From an uncultured Clostridia bacterium (GTDB taxonomy: Bacteria; Bacillota; Clostridia; Peptostreptococcales; Anaerovoracaceae): a DNA stretch of 64,000 bases. Below, piece by piece: positions 63,684-64,000 of this stretch. The notes beneath the pieces were generated by a model. The model had not been told where the DNA came from and searched no databases. It saw only the letters and a list, made by a program, of their open reading frames with translations. Position 1 is the stretch's first letter. Each line of letters opens with the position of its first letter. The DNA lies in contig CALHKP010000006.1 in the NCBI GenBank assembly GCA_938034165.1, forward strand, positions 38,075-102,074, in the 5' to 3' direction. The position numbers and the translations under genes were made by a program.

Positions 63684-63801
63684 AAAGGACGGCGCTTTTG
63701 CCTCGCTGCAGGGGTTCGGATTCTCTTTTGAATGCTGGTTTTTCTATCGTACTACTTTTCCGCTATGATGGAAAGGCAGAAAAGACAAAAAAGGAGGGTA
63801 C

Positions 63802-64000
63802 GATGAGCAGTATGCCGACCTTTCCCGGCGGTTGGATGAAGCGGTTCAGCGGAAGGTAAAGTTTGCCGAGGCAATGTCCGAGGACAATAAGTGGCTCACG
63901 CTGATGAAATCCGTCAGCGGTGCAACGATGCTCTCTCAGGAGTTGGTTGACGAGTCCGTAGAGCTTGTGAAAGTCCATGAGGACGGCTCAATCGAGCTGG
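63802..64000 (+). pseudogene. C-terminal remnant of a large serine recombinase, cut by the window edge
   Basis: In the frame starting at 63802 the product reads DEQYADLSRRLDEAVQRK, then NKWLTLMKS and LSQELVDESVELVKVHEDG, running to the window end. This resembles the coiled-coil and C-terminal domain of Tn4451/TndX-type site-specific recombinases. The N-terminal catalytic domain is absent: upstream is non-coding sequence with no start in this frame, so it is a remnant of a mobile element. Confidence 0.65.

Overview
The window looks like chromosomal DNA of a low-GC, strictly fermentative Clostridia-type Bacillota. The evidence is AT-rich codon use (AGA for Arg, AAA for Lys), strong AGGAGG-type ribosome binding sites, TTGACA/TATAAT promoters, a CIRCE-controlled groESL, a Trp T-box, iron-dependent alcohol dehydrogenases and ferredoxin-like proteins. 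I cannot place the genus from sequence alone; an Anaerovoracaceae- or Lachnospiraceae-like gut or oral anaerobe is a guess.

Region 1 (1-33.6 kb) is mostly housekeeping. It has a TrpB2-type tryptophan synthase beta chain behind a Trp T-box (minus strand), O-acetylhomoserine sulfhydrylase, and a fused homoserine acetyltransferase-aspartokinase, so methionine synthesis from aspartate is concentrated here. An F420 ligase-like protein, a promoter-to-terminator interval that looks like a structured RNA, a folate enzyme, Mrp, dehydrogenases, a Ca/Na-type exchanger, RdgB, a LysM-NlpC/P60 wall hydrolase, the divergent serA/serC pair with apgM, a DD-carboxypeptidase, UvrC, tRNA-Leu(CAG), SppA, groESL and guaB-guaA (GuaA lacking its glutaminase half) follow.

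Region 2 (33.6-39.3 kb) is an island-like insert: a large imperfect inverted repeat, a broken XRE regulator, an orphan DNA methyltransferase, a complete DpnII (GATC) restriction-modification operon (dpnM-dpnA-dpnB) whose promoter carries a perfect palindrome, then an ECF sigma/anti-sigma pair.

Region 3 (39.5-53.1 kb) is the most distinctive block. A sigma-54 activator with a winged-helix-like C-terminus is divergent from a long operon headed by an exact sigma-54 -24/-12 promoter. The operon encodes an SDR, an NhaC antiporter, a PuuE/PgdA-type deacylase, a YtcJ-type amidohydrolase, an AspT aspartate:alanine exchanger, a decayed iron-sulfur flavoprotein, an Asp/Glu racemase, an AspD aspartate 4-decarboxylase and a DmpA-type N-terminal-nucleophile aminopeptidase. 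I infer a regulated pathway that feeds D-, cyclic or beta-linked aspartate compounds into aspartate-to-alanine decarboxylation, which creates proton motive force that NhaC can exchange with a sodium gradient.

Region 4 (53.1-61.3 kb) holds small zinc-ribbon membrane proteins, a histidine phosphatase, Tag glycosylase, a cobalamin riboswitch whose only downstream gene is an unrecognised 54-residue protein, FucO, a FUSC membrane protein behind its own leader terminator, YitT and a TetR regulator.

Region 5 (61.3-64 kb) holds oleate hydratase, whose 3' two thirds switch abruptly to GC-richer sequence, followed by a decayed spoIIID and the C-terminal remnant of a serine recombinase. This end is either a recombination junction with another Clostridia lineage or an assembly join.
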